Assembly (NCBI GenBank): GCA_020631735.1 | Contig: CM036188.1 | Location: 9,714,214-9,778,213, forward strand | Length of the DNA stretch: 64,000 nt | Origin: Saccharum officinarum | Taxonomy: Eukaryota > Streptophyta > Magnoliopsida > Poales > Poaceae | Direction: 5' to 3' | Shown: piece after piece, positions 53,400 through 64,000 of the stretch | Layout of the letters: each line of letters begins with the position of its first letter | How positions within the stretch are numbered: position 1 is the stretch's first letter | Notes under the pieces: model-generated | Database searches by the model: none | The model's input: only the letters and a program-made list of their open reading frames with translations | Told to the model about the DNA's origin: nothing | Position numbers and translations under genes: made by a program

Positions 53400-56300
53400 G
53401 CTTACTCAAATAACTGCGGGTATGACTTCCTCAATTCATCCTCTCTTTCTCAGGTTGCCTCTGCCTCTGAATACCGATTCCAGTGAACTTTGCACATCTT
53501 AATAACCCGACTTCTAGTAACTCTTTCAGCATTTTCTAAAATCTTAATCGGAAACTCTTCATATGTAAGATCCTCCTTAACAGTCAATTCATCCAAAGGT
53601 ATTTGCTCCTCAGGCACACGTAAACACTTTTTGAGTTGAGAAACATGAAACACATCATGTACTCCAGACAAATTTTCAGGCAACTCTAATTGATAAGCAA
53701 CCTCACCACGTCTATCAATAACCTTAAATGGCCCAACATACCTTGGTGCTAACTTGCCTTTCATGTTAAACCTCCTCACACTTCTCATTGGTGACACCTT
53801 CAAATAAACATAATCACCTACCTCAAAAACTAAGTCTCTTCTCCGATTGTTAGCATAACTCTTCTGACGAGATTGAGCTACTCTCAAATTTTCACGAATC
53901 ACTCTCACATGATCCTCTGCGTTTCTAAGAACATCTGTACCAAATACCTGAGACTCACCCGTCTGATCCCAAAACAATGGAGTTCTACACTTACGTCCAT
54001 ATAAAGCTTCAAACGGTGCCATCTTAAGACTCTGTTGATAACTATTGTTATAAGAAAATTCTGCATAAGGCAAACTCTTATCCCAACTAGTTCCATATTG
54101 CAATGCACAAGCTCTCAACATGTCTTCTAATATCTGGTTGGTCCTTTCAGTCTGCCCATCTGTCTGTGTATAATATGCTGTACTAAAATTCAACTTTGTA
54201 CCTAAGATTCATGTACAGCCTTCCAAAAATGTGACGTAAACTGAGAACCTCGATCAGACACAATCTTCTTTGGAACTCCATGTAAACATACGATCCTCTC
54301 CATATACAACTCTGCTAATCTTGGTCCATGGTAAGTAGTCTTGACTGGTATAAAATGAGCAACCTTAGTTAACCGATCTACTATCACCCAAATGGAATCA
54401 TAACCTCTCTGAGTACGAGGTAATCCTACTATAAAGTCCATACCTACTTCCTCCCACTTCCATTCAGGAATCTTCATTGGTTGCAATAATTCAACTGGTC
54501 TCTGATGTTCAGCTTTCACTCTTTGACAAGTGTCACACACTGCCACATACTCAGCTATATCTTGTTTCAGTCCAACCCACCAGTACTTCTATTTTAGATC
54601 CAGATACATCTTAGTACTTTCAGGATGAATAGAATAAGCTGACTCATGCGCTTCACGAAGGATTCCCTGCCTAATGGACTGATCCTCAGGTACACACAAC
54701 CTCTTTCCAAACCACAAAATCCTATTATCATCCATTCGGAACCCTGGTGACTTACCTATTACTATATCCTCTGCTATCTTCTTTATTTTCTCATCCTTCA
54801 ACTGACCCTTGTATATTTCTTGCTCTAATGTAGGTTCTATCACTAATTCCATTATATTAGCAATAATTCCCAAATTTAGATATGCAAATTCAGCACATAA
54901 CTCACTTGTCATGGACAACATTTGCATCTTATTAACATAACTCTTCCTGCTAAGAGCATCAGCTACTATATTAGCCTTATCAGGATGATAGTGTATCTCT
55001 AGATCATAGTCCTTAATCAACTCCAACCATCTACGTTGCCTCAAGTTTAGATCAGTCTGTGTGAAAATATATTTCAAACTCTTATGTTCAGTGTATATAT
55101 CACTCTTATGTCCAATCAAATAATATCTCCAAATTTTCAAAGCATGAACTACAGCTGCTAACTCCAAATCATGAGTAGGATAATTCAGCTCATGCTTTCT
55201 CAACTGCCAAGATGCATAGGCAACAACTCTACCTTCTTGCATAAGGACACACCCCAAACCTTGACGAGAAGCATCGCAATAAATTGAAAACTTCTTACTT
55301 AAATCTGGCAATATCAAGACAGGTGCAGTAGTCAATCTCTCCTTCAATTCTTCAAAACTAGCTTGACATTGATCAGACCATACAAACTTGGCATTCTTCT
55401 CCAACAGAGATGTCATAGGTTTAGCAAGTTTAGAAAACCCTTCAATGAATCGTCTGTAATATCCAGCTAAACCCAAGAAACTACGAATTTCTCCCACATC
55501 AGTAGGTGGCTTCCAATTCAAAACATCCTTTACTTTGCCTGGATCTACTAATATTCCTCCATTAGAGACAATATGACCCAGAAAAGAGACTTCCTTCAAC
55601 CAAAACTCACACTTACTTCGCTTAGCATACAGCTTATGCTCTCTGAGTTTTTACAACACCAACCTCAGATGTTCAGCATGCTCTTTCTCTATCTTGGAAA
55701 ATACCAATATATCATCAATAAATACCACCACAAACTTATCGAGGTACTCCATAAACACCTTATTCATCATATACATAAAGTAGGCAGGTGCATTGGTCAA
55801 ACCAAACGACATAACCGTATACTCATACAAACCATATCTCATAGTAAAAGCTGTCTTTGGGATATCAGAGGCACGAATCTTCAACTGATGATAACCAGAA
55901 CGCAAATCAATCTTAGAGAACACACAAGCACCTCTCAACTGGTCAAACAAATCATCAATTCTGGGCAAAGGATACTTGTTCTTGATGGTTACTTCATTAA
56001 GCGACCGATAATCTACACACATTCTCTGACTACCTCTTTCTTATCAACAAATATAACTGGCGCACCCCAAGGTGACGAACTAGGACGAATAAAACCCTTA
56101 TCTTGTAATTCCTTAATTTGCTTCTTAAGTTCTTCTAATTCATCTACTCCCATTCTATATGGTCGTTTAGCTATGGGTGCAGTTCTAGGTAATAATTCAA
56201 TAAGAAATTCAATGTCTCGGTCAGGTGGCATACCTGGCAAATCATCGAAAAAAACATCTGGAAAATCATTGATAACTGGATCCTCTTTACTAGCATCATC

Positions 56301-56880
56301 AGCAAGCTGATTCACTACAGCTGTTGGTTGCTTCTGCACTGCTACATCCACACTGATTTTCTCTCCATTAGGTGCATTCACAACTACTACCTTCTGCTGA
56401 CACTAAATCACTGCCTGATTCTGTTTCATCTAATCCATTCCCAAAATCACATCAATACCAGATGTCCTCAACACTATGGGAGTTATCTTAAACTCTACCC
56501 CCCTTAAAACCATACCAACTAGAAGACATCTATTAGTGGTTTGCATGGTACCCCCAGGTGAATTTACTAAGAGAGGTTCTTTCATGGCAAGCATGGATAC
56601 ACTATGCATCTTAACAAAAAATGTTTGAAATAAAGGTATGCGAAGCTCCAGAATCAAAAAGAATGGTTGCAGGGGTAGAATGGACATTGAACGTACCAAG
56701 CATTACTTCAGGCTCCGTCTGTGCTGTTTCAGTAGACACATGATTCACCTTTTCAGTATTGGATGACCTCTGTCCCTGCGATGTCTGTTGATTCTGCTTC
56801 TTGGGACAATGATTAGCATAGTGTCTAGGTTCTACACAGCGATAACACAAATTAGGAGTGCTAGGTGCACTGGTCTTCAT
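53400..56880 (-). pseudogene. Broken gag tail and pol of chromovirus 2
   Basis: Pieces on the minus strand: gag tail with CCHC knuckle (C-Y-R-C-x4-H-x4-C) and protease start FDSGASHTFIS (56880-56611); protease tail (to 56430); RT N-part (56381-56013, [15 protein letters not shown]); RT core (56022-55651, [14 protein letters not shown]); RNase H and integrase zinc finger (55599-54589, [18 protein letters not shown]); integrase core (54546-54202, SDRGSQFTSHFW); and integrase tail with the chromodomain-like start (54193-53450, VHWNRYSEAEAT). Three breaks are single stops: Q to TAA near 55651, a TAG near 54589, and W to TGA at 53450 in the chromodomain. Others are one-base frame changes near 56020 and 54200. 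Catalytic RT residues (FIDD) are kept. The copy cannot make a full polyprotein. Confidence 0.9.
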
Positions 56881-56967
56881 TGGAGTAGAGTTGGAATTAC
56901 CCTGGCGTGGAGTTTGCTGACCACTCTGCTGTTGAAACTGTCTGTTCTGCTGATACTGGGGTCGTTG

Positions 56968-57810
56968 TTAAAACTGATTACTCTGCCTATTCTGAGACCA
57001 CTGTTTATTTGAATTGCGGTTCCACTGACTGACTGGTCCCTGGAATTTTGAATGAAACCCATGCTGAGAATTTGTACGTTGGTGATTACTATTCTCAACA
57101 CCTTGTCCTTTCATCTTCCTTTTTCTGTCCATCTCTCGACGTTCATTATCCAACACAATAGCTTTATTCACAAGTTCCTGGAAACTAGCATAATTATTAC
57201 CCTTTAACTGCAAACGAAGATCATAATAAATTCCCTTGAGAAAGAGACGCTGCTTATCTGCATCTTCCCTCACTTCATTAGGAGCATAACGAGCCAATTG
57301 CGTGAACTTGTCATGATACTCACTGACACTCATCTGTCCCATCCTGAGATTTCTGAATTCTTCCTGCTTCAGCTCAATTACACCTTCTGGAATATGGCGA
57401 GCTCTAAAATCTCTAACAAATTCATTCCAAGTGATAGGAGGAGCATTGTCAGGACGTGCAACTTGATACGACTCCCACCAAGTCTGAGCTGTTCCCTGTA
57501 ACTGGCTAGATGCATATAACACTTTTTCCAGATCATTACATTGAGCGATGTTCAACTGTTTTTCCACCGCTCGCACCCAATCATCCTTCTCCAATGGATC
57601 AGCAGCATGAGAGAACACTGGAGGACGTCCTTTCAAAAATTCACCACGCTTGTCTCTCACATGAACAGGTGGCGGTCCTCCTGCAGGGGGATTGTTCTGC
57701 AGGTGCTGCATAAACATCTGCATCATTTGATTCTGTGTATTCATAAGTTCCTCCATAGTAATGGGTGGGTTAGCACCTCCACGACCTCTGCCACGACCTC
57801 TGGATGCCAT
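56968..57810 (-). pseudogene. Gag of chromovirus 2, N-terminal part (280 aa), ended by a stop
   Basis: The frame starts MASRGRGRGRGGANPP, an RGG-like basic start, then has an M/Q-rich stretch and the retrotransposon Gag domain (about residues 55-220: PPVFSHAADPLEKDDWVRAVE, TWWESYQVARPDN, FRNLRMGQMSVSEYHDKF). It ends at NQF with a TAA that looks like a C-to-T change of a Q codon, because Q-rich sequence and a zinc knuckle continue downstream in the same frame. A partial second copy lies at 61997-62795. Confidence 0.9.
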
Positions 57811-58508
57811 CTGTTTTCAAAGCACCAAAGACGAATCTCAGTATTATCCTAAATGATGTATACCCTAGATAAGTAAATCTGAATTCTCTGGGCGAATTTC
57901 AATTTCAGCAACTCAGTAAATCTGCCATATCTCGAGTTACATAAATCCAATTAAAGTGATCTTTACATGGTTGGAAAGCTTATGAAATTATCTATAACTT
58001 TCATTTACGTGACTTTTCCAGATTCTATCGATAGATTAATCAAAAACTAAGCTTAATAGAAACTATTTCAGAATTCCAAACTACACAGTAACCTCAACTT
58101 GGAACAGGTATATCTCTTAGCCCATACTAGATAAAAAGATGATTCTTATGGGGTTGGAAAGATACAGGAGTCTAATTATTCCCAGTAAAATTTCATAAAT
58201 TTCCCATGAACAAATTTTTAGTTATTCCCATAACATTCCAGACTGATCCAGAAATCAGCAAAAGACAGAACCAAGTTTACCCCGATCCCAACTTAATATT
58301 CATGATCAAACTTAATATTCATAACTATAGAACTTGTAGACATGTCCACGAAGTTCCAGCACTCATTACAAAGATCCAAATCACACATTGTCATAATAAC
58401 AATCCATCAAGCACACAATTGTTCACACCACTTACTAATACTCGACATTACCGAACTCAAACTAACTCGCAACTAATATCGTTCCTATTACATAGGGGAT
58501 TCCTAATT
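57811..58508. other. Leader of chromovirus 2 between upstream ORF and gag
   Basis: AT-rich, non-coding DNA. On the minus strand it could carry splice sites joining the upstream ORF to gag; none is certain. Confidence 0.5.
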
Positions 58509-59211
58509 TTAATTGAGCTTCTCATAATTCTTGGGAAGCCCTAGTGCAGCCCTTAATTCGTCGATCTCCTCATGAGCTTGCTCTTTATGTTTCTTTTCCT
58601 TTAGCAGCTCATCCTTCAAATCCGCCTCATGAAGAGCCAACTCACGAACTAGTCCCACTGTGGCTTGTAATGTCAAGGATGAATCATCAGCGAGCGGCAC
58701 GGTCCAAACTCCCTTGTCATGTAAAAGACAGAGAAAATGCCGGAGTGCACCCTGCAACGTCTTGTCCGAGCGAAGACCATGGTAGTAGACAAACGCATTA
58801 TAGGCGACATCTTCCATACTTGTTTCTATAGTTGCCCGCTTACTCGGGTGATGAACTTTGACTCCACCTTAGGCTCCTTAGTGGTAGAATCCATTGTCTT
58901 GACCCATAGCTCAGTCTCCCAGTAAGAATCCATCAATGGATGACTATACTCCTTGCAGTGATACTCCAACGTAGCTTCCCAATCATAGTAATAATTATTC
59001 AAAGTTCTGGTAAGAATGTCATGGAAGAAAACATCAGCTTTAGGAACCATGAGGTGATGCTTCGTAGTCCATCCCATGACTGAATTCTCCTTTAAGGTAT
59101 CTCCACTCTTGATTCGGCATCCGATATCTCTTGATCACCATCAATAAGAGGTTCCTGAGGTTTGAAGCGACCAACGTACTGAGCAGCGGACATACGAGGA
59201 TGAGGAAACAT
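58509..59211 (-). pseudogene. Upstream ORF in the leader of chromovirus 2 (~230 aa)
   Basis: On the minus strand, the first ATG (59211, MFPHPRMSAAQYVGRFKP) opens an ORF that continues in two other frames: MGWTTKHHLMVPKADVFFHD (59077) and MEDVAYNAFVYYHGLRSD (58817) to a stop at 58509. The post-gap copy reads through the second junction without a frame change (FITRVSRATVETSMEDVAYN near 63800), which shows that these pieces are one protein. The C-terminal 60 residues (LHEADLKDELLKEKKHKEQ and onward) are a strong coiled-coil candidate. I recognise no family. It lies between primer binding site and gag, as does the 100-aa ORF of chromovirus 1, but the two share no sequence that I can see. Confidence 0.6.
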
Positions 59212-59385
59212 CTACGAGAATTTTGACATAGATTAGATAGAATCAATATATTTTCACAATAGAATAAGATAGAAGAAGCATAATAATTTAGCAATTATCA
59301 AGGTGAAAGAATTAAGCATGAAATAAGTGAAGCATAGACACTAATGATGACCATTCTAACTAGGCTTGCGTCCTACAGTCAACCG

Positions 59386-59397
59386 GCTCTGATACCA
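59386..59397 (-). promoter_or_regulatory. Primer binding site of chromovirus 2
   Basis: The minus strand TGGTATCAGAGC lies 3 bases after the 5' LTR end, matching initiator methionine tRNA. Confidence 0.9.
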
Positions 59398-59400
59398 ATC

Positions 59401-61896
59401 TGTCACACCATTTTTAAGGACAAAAATAGGATGCATAAAAGACTCATGTGCGCCCTAGGAATCGGTCGCACACATAAGTAGACAAATTACATAGTATCAT
59501 CACAGTGCTTATTACATAGCGAATAAATATTTAACACATAGTCTTATACAATAAATTGTAGTAACTAATAGTAGATCTTCAGCGGAACTCCAAACACAGG
59601 GACATGGTTGACACCAAGACTAGTACTCATTTCGATAATCATCCTCATATTCTTCATCTGTTATGGTGAAAATAGCAAGAGTGAGTCCATGTCGAACTCC
59701 GCAAATATATCATGGGGTTCATGTGGCACAAAAGGCTAGACACTGTTTAACCTGCATTTAGCTTTTAATCATCATATACTAGCAATTGGGTAGCATCAAG
59801 GTATTCCAATTCCCAATAATGAACCAATGATCAATTGTAATAAGGATAATGAAATAGCTTTAGTCATGAGCATAATAATAATAATAAACAGTAATTAATC
59901 ATGATTTAACAATAATGATCAACTATTCTGTAAGAATCCCAAGGCCGCTCGTATCCGTGAGCACGGCTAGTATACCAGTTTTTAACTCTGCGCAGAGGTG
60001 TACACTTTCACTATGAGTTATAACTTACAAATGCATGGGTCCGCGACTCCCCAAAACACCAGAAATCATATAAAGCCACTTAAAGATTTGTCTAACAAGT
60101 TAGGGCCATTAGATTCACTCGACAGGCAGATGTAGGAACCCCCTTTTCAAATGGCACACTTCGTTCACGGCTATACTCATAAGACTAGAGGTTGTCCTAC
60201 ACCCAACGTGGCAAGCCGTTCTTACGCCATTTAAGGTAACCACTAACAAGCTAGAAAAGGTCCTTTAAACAACTAAAGCCAGAGCCATATAGCCTTCACA
60301 GCTGTACTGTATGTCCCGGTTATCACTTATAGGTAAGTCCTTACGGAGAGTAACTAGAGCGTCAAACAAACAACACAACACACGCTCTAGTTCCCTATTT
60401 CAACAGTAATAAAATCATATTAATAGTTGATTTGCTCAATCCATTATTCAAATTACAAGATCATCGTTCTTAATTAAGCTCTAGCAATAGCTATCCAAAT
60501 GCATAACCCATAGGTATCAAGGAATCAAGATATCAATCTCTAAGTTATAATCTCTATGGTTGTCAAGGAAGACACATGCATATATATGATAATTTTCAGT
60601 GAATAGGTAACAAGGATGGTCCCATGTTATACTTGCCTTGATCAAAGCTTTCCTGTTGACCCGGCTGATCTGGCGCAAAATAATACTCCGGATCGTCAAG
60701 AAACTGCTCACCGTCTATACTCGATCATCAAACATCATCACACAATCATCCGAGCAATCATACACGAAACAAACAAAGAAACATAATTAGAACAGTACAC
60801 CAACAGTAACAAAACAGTATGAAAAGTTTGTAAAACTCTTCTACACATTCCTACGATCACACAAACGTAAAGATCACGAAATTCGGATTTAAAACGTGAA
60901 AGTTATGAATTTTCTAAGATTTCCTATAGATAAATAAATACTTTAATATAAACTCAAAAATTAAATTTTCCAAACCTACTGTACAACTATACTAACATGT
61001 AGAGCTCGCAAATACGAACCTAACGCAACTTGAACGGGTCAAATCGGAGTTAAAACGAAGATTTTACGATCAAAACAAGTTTAGTGGCAAAACTGTAAAT
61101 ATTAGAAAACGTATTTTCAAATTACCGAGAAGAAATACGTTTTCAAACAAAGGAACGTACTTCCTAAACGACGCTAAGGACGGCGGGTTCTATTATAGAA
61201 AAGTCCAGGGACTCTTTAAGAAGTTTACCCCGCGAAGGGGTATCTTCTATTCTAGCCGTTGATCTGAGTACGGACGCAGACAATCACCCTAGGAGTCGAC
61301 TTGGCGGCGCTGTCGTCGGGAATCTCCAGCACACGGCGGCGCCATGGCCGGAGCCTCGCCGGAGATGGAGTTTTCACGATTTTGACCATCAATCGACCCG
61401 CGGTCGGTACCAAACGAAAGAGGAGCTTAGCGCGAACTCACCTAGGGCTTCAAACGATCGGACACAGGACAGTGATGACGAGCGGCTCGACGGAGCGGAC
61501 GGCCGAGCGGCTGTGCACATGAGTGACGCGCTAAATACCTAACTAATCAAATTGAAGACACCCTCAAGCTCGCAAGACCATGACAAAGCTAATGGAAAAG
61601 CTTAGGGTAGCGGAAGAAGTGACGTACTTGCCGAATTGAAGCCGACGGCGGCGTCCTAGGGTTCGCCTAGCTTACGGCCGCGAACTAGGGCAACAATGCT
61701 GCAAATTGATGAAAATAACGGAAGGCGGTGGCTTACACGTACCTATATAGGGCGGAGATGAACCGAAATCGTGAAGAAATCCGATTGATTCCAGGACTCG
61801 AAGGTGTCGCAGTGTCCGACTCGACTACGATGTGGAGAAGATGACGCTGACCAGTGGGTCCCTGCGTCAGTAAACAAGGAAGGGAGCGGCGGGAAG
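59401..61896 (-). repeat. 5' LTR of chromovirus 2, incomplete
   Basis: It matches 50435 to about 52947 with scattered substitutions and small gaps. It stops at the N-run in 'gggagcggcgggaag', about 410 bases short of the full LTR. Confidence 0.92.
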
Positions 61897-61996
61897 NNNN
61901 NNNNNNNNNNNNNNNNNNNNNNNNNNNNNNNNNNNNNNNNNNNNNNNNNNNNNNNNNNNNNNNNNNNNNNNNNNNNNNNNNNNNNNNNNNNNNNNN
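61897..61996. other. Assembly gap (100 N)
   Basis: Exactly 100 unknown bases, the customary placeholder, so the true length is unknown. The sequence jumps from LTR to mid-gag, so at least the LTR end and part of an internal region are missing or the junction is a misjoin. Confidence 0.99.
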
Positions 61997-62795
61997 TGTT
62001 TATTTGAATTGCGGTTCCACTGACTGAGGTCCCTGGAATTTTGAATGAAACCCATGCTGAGAATTTGTACGTTGGCGATTACTATTCAACACCTTGTCCT
62101 TTCATCTTCCTTTTCTGTCCATCTCTCGACGTTCATTATCCAAACAATAGCCTTATTCACAAGTTCCTGGAACTAGCATAATTATTACCTTTAACTGCAA
62201 ACGAAGATCATATAAATTTCCTTGAGAAAGAGACGCTGCTTATCTGCATCTTCCCTCACTTCATTAGGAGGCATAACGAGCCAATTGCGTGAACTTGTCA
62301 TGATACTCACTGAACTCATCTGTCCCATCCTGAGATTTCTGAATTCTTCCTGTTTCAGCTCAATTACACCTTCTGGAAATATGGCGAGCTCTAAAATCTC
62401 TAACAAATTCATTCCAAGTGATAGAGGAGCATTGTCAGGACGTGCAACTTGATACGACTCCCACCAAGTCTGAGCTATTCCCTGTAACTGGCCAGATGCA
62501 TATAACACTTTTTCCAGATCATTACATTGAGCGATGTTCAATGTTTTTCCACCGCTCGCACCCAATCATCTTCTCCAATGGATCAGCAGCATGAGAGAAC
62601 ACTGGAGGACGTCCTTTCAAAAATTCACCACGCTTGTCTCTCACATGAACAGGTGGCGGTCCTCCTGCAGGGGGATTGTTCTGCAGGTGCTGCATAAACA
62701 TCTGCATCATTTGATTCTGTGTATTCATAAGTTCCTCCATAGTAATGGGTGGGTTAGCACCTCCACGACCTCTGCCACGGACCTCTGGATGCCAT
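61997..62795 (-). pseudogene. Second copy of chromovirus 2 gag, indel-rich
   Basis: It aligns to 57004-57810 in the same order and orientation. Against that copy it shows many single-base losses and gains, often in short runs (for example ggaaac to ggaac, accctt to acctt, aggagc to aggaggc), which break the Gag frame repeatedly. The base substitutions between copies are few. That pattern suggests unpolished long-read sequence more than natural decay. Confidence 0.85.
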
Positions 62796-63441
62796 CTGTT
62801 TTCAAAGCACCAAAGACGAATCTCAGTATTATCCTAAATGATGTATACCCTAGATAAGTAAATCTGAATTCTCTGGACGAATTTCATTTCAGCAACTCAG
62901 TAAATCTGCCATATCTCGAGTTACAGAAATCCAATTAAGTGATCTTTACATGGTTGGAAAGCTTATGAAATTATCTATAACTTTCATTTACATTACTTTT
63001 CCAGATTCTATCGATAGATTAATAAAAAACTAAGCTTAATAGAATCTATTTCAGAATTCCAAACTGCACAAACCTCAACTTGGAACAGGTATATCCTTAG
63101 CCCATACTAGATAAAAAGATGATTCTTATGGGTTGGAAAGATACAGGAGTCTAATTATTCCCAGTAAAATTTCATAAATTTCCATGAACAAATTTTTAGT
63201 TATTCCCATAACATTCCAGACTGATCCAGAAATCAGCAAAAAGACAACCAAGTTTACCCCGATCCCAACTTAATATTCATGATCAAACTTAATATTTCCT
63301 AACTATAGAACTTGTAGACATGTCCACGAAGTTCCAGCACTCATTACAAAGATCCAAATCACACATTGTCATAATAACAATCCATCAAGCACACAATTGT
63401 TCACACCACCTTACTAATACTCGACATTACCGAACTCAAAA
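62796..63441. other. Leader of the second chromovirus 2 copy
   Basis: It corresponds to 57811-58508, with several one-base indels and no gene. Confidence 0.7.
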
Positions 63442-63884
63442 CTAACTCGCAACTAATATCGTTCCTATTACATAGGGGATCCTAATTTTAATTGAGCTTT
63501 CATAATTCTTGGGAAGCCCTAGTGCAGCCCTTAATTCGTCGATCTCCTCATGAGCTTGCTCTTTATGTTTCTTTTCCTTTAGCAGCTCATCCTTCAAATC
63601 CGCCTCATGAAGAGCCAACTCACGAACTAGTCCCACTGTGGCTTGTAATGTCAAGGATGAATCATCAGCAAGCGGCACGGTCCAAACTCCCTTGTCATGT
63701 AAAAGACAGAGAAAATGCCGGAGTGCACCCTGCAACGTCTTGTCCGAGCGAAGACCATGGTAGAGACAAACGCATTATAGGCGACATCTTCCATACTTGT
63801 TTCTACAGTTGCCCGACTTACTCGGGTGATGAACTTTGACTCCACCTTAGGCTCCTTAGTGGTAGAATCCATTGTCTTGACCAT
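63442..63884 (-). pseudogene. Second copy of the chromovirus 2 upstream ORF
   Basis: It aligns to the region from about 58460 to 58910. The frame at the VETSMEDVAYN junction is intact here but broken after NAFV and near the C-terminus, where an indel removes the stop found in the first copy. The segment carries the same coiled-coil C-terminus. Confidence 0.7.
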
Positions 63885-64000
63885 AGCTCAGTCTCCCAGT
63901 AAAATCCATCAATGGATGACTATACTCCTTGCAGTGATACTCCAACGTAGCTTCCAATCATAGTAATAATTATTCAAAGTTCTTGTAAATGTCATATAAA

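Larger units (their letters stand above)
50435..61896 (-). mobile_element. Ty3/gypsy chromovirus 2, LTR-internal-LTR, right LTR cut by the gap
   Basis: On the minus strand the 5' LTR (from the gap to 59401), primer binding site, long leader with an upstream ORF, gag, protease, RT, RNase H, integrase and a chromodomain-like end are followed by a polypurine tract and the 3' LTR (53357-50435). LTRs begin TGTAACACCC on the minus strand. The coding region carries several in-frame stops. The left flank is GGTAA; the matching right target copy is not available because the 5' LTR runs into the N-gap. Confidence 0.92.

Noticed and set aside
1..64000. tRNA, rRNA, CRISPR arrays, origins or operons
   Set aside because: None was seen. 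The 12-base tRNA complements found are retroelement primer binding sites, and the regular repeats are satellites or transposon subterminal arrays.

Overview
This is nuclear DNA from a grass, most likely an Andropogoneae/PACMAD species. The evidence is an Rx-type coiled-coil NB-ARC resistance-gene exon, a PGG-domain membrane protein gene, long-LTR Ty3/gypsy chromoviruses, a Tat-clade element, CACTA elements, a Mutator-like element carrying host sequence, and grass-type Tourist, Stowaway and hAT MITEs. There are no bacterial-style operons, rRNA, tRNA or CRISPR arrays. A run of 100 N at 61,897-61,996 is an assembly gap. The species is inferred from element style only.

Layout. 0.6-1.6 kb: first exon of an NLR gene on the minus strand that runs off the left edge. 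2.6-13.2 kb: decayed repeats (Copia LTR pieces, a solo LTR with target-site duplication, a 157-bp tandem repeat, a (CA)n tract, a segmental duplication carrying a Tourist MITE, several hAT MITEs, and a two-exon gene remnant). 13.2-26.2 kb: chromovirus 1 (minus strand, 3.5-kb LTRs, broken gag-pol), followed beyond its left LTR by a second, truncated leader. 26.2-29.2 kb: old repeats and MITEs. 29.3-32.4 kb: truncated CACTA element with a Ulp1-like protease ORF. 32.4-34.6 kb: a Pack-MULE with 9-bp TSD carrying an S-domain receptor-kinase ectodomain. 36.3-43.65 kb: a young Tat-type LTR element, complete at both ends, with long ORFs but no integrase. 43.7-46.2 kb: Stowaway MITE, LINE remnant and a small CACTA element. 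46.3-49.7 kb: a five-domain PGG gene on the minus strand, broken by frameshifts and by a hAT MITE in its last exon. 50.4-61.9 kb: chromovirus 2 (minus, 2.9-kb LTRs). 62.0-64.0 kb: after the gap, another copy of the chromovirus 2 gag/leader region, rich in single-base indels.

Only two loci look like host genes: the NLR exon and the PGG gene. A third host-derived segment is the captured receptor ectodomain inside the Pack-MULE. Almost everything else is transposable DNA, much of it with boundaries readable to the base from matching target-site duplications: GGCTC for the Tat element, ACAAG for the solo LTR, TAATAATAA for the MULE, GTTGCGAA, CATGATGA, GTCGCCGG and GTTCAGCC for four hAT elements, and GCA for the CACTA element.
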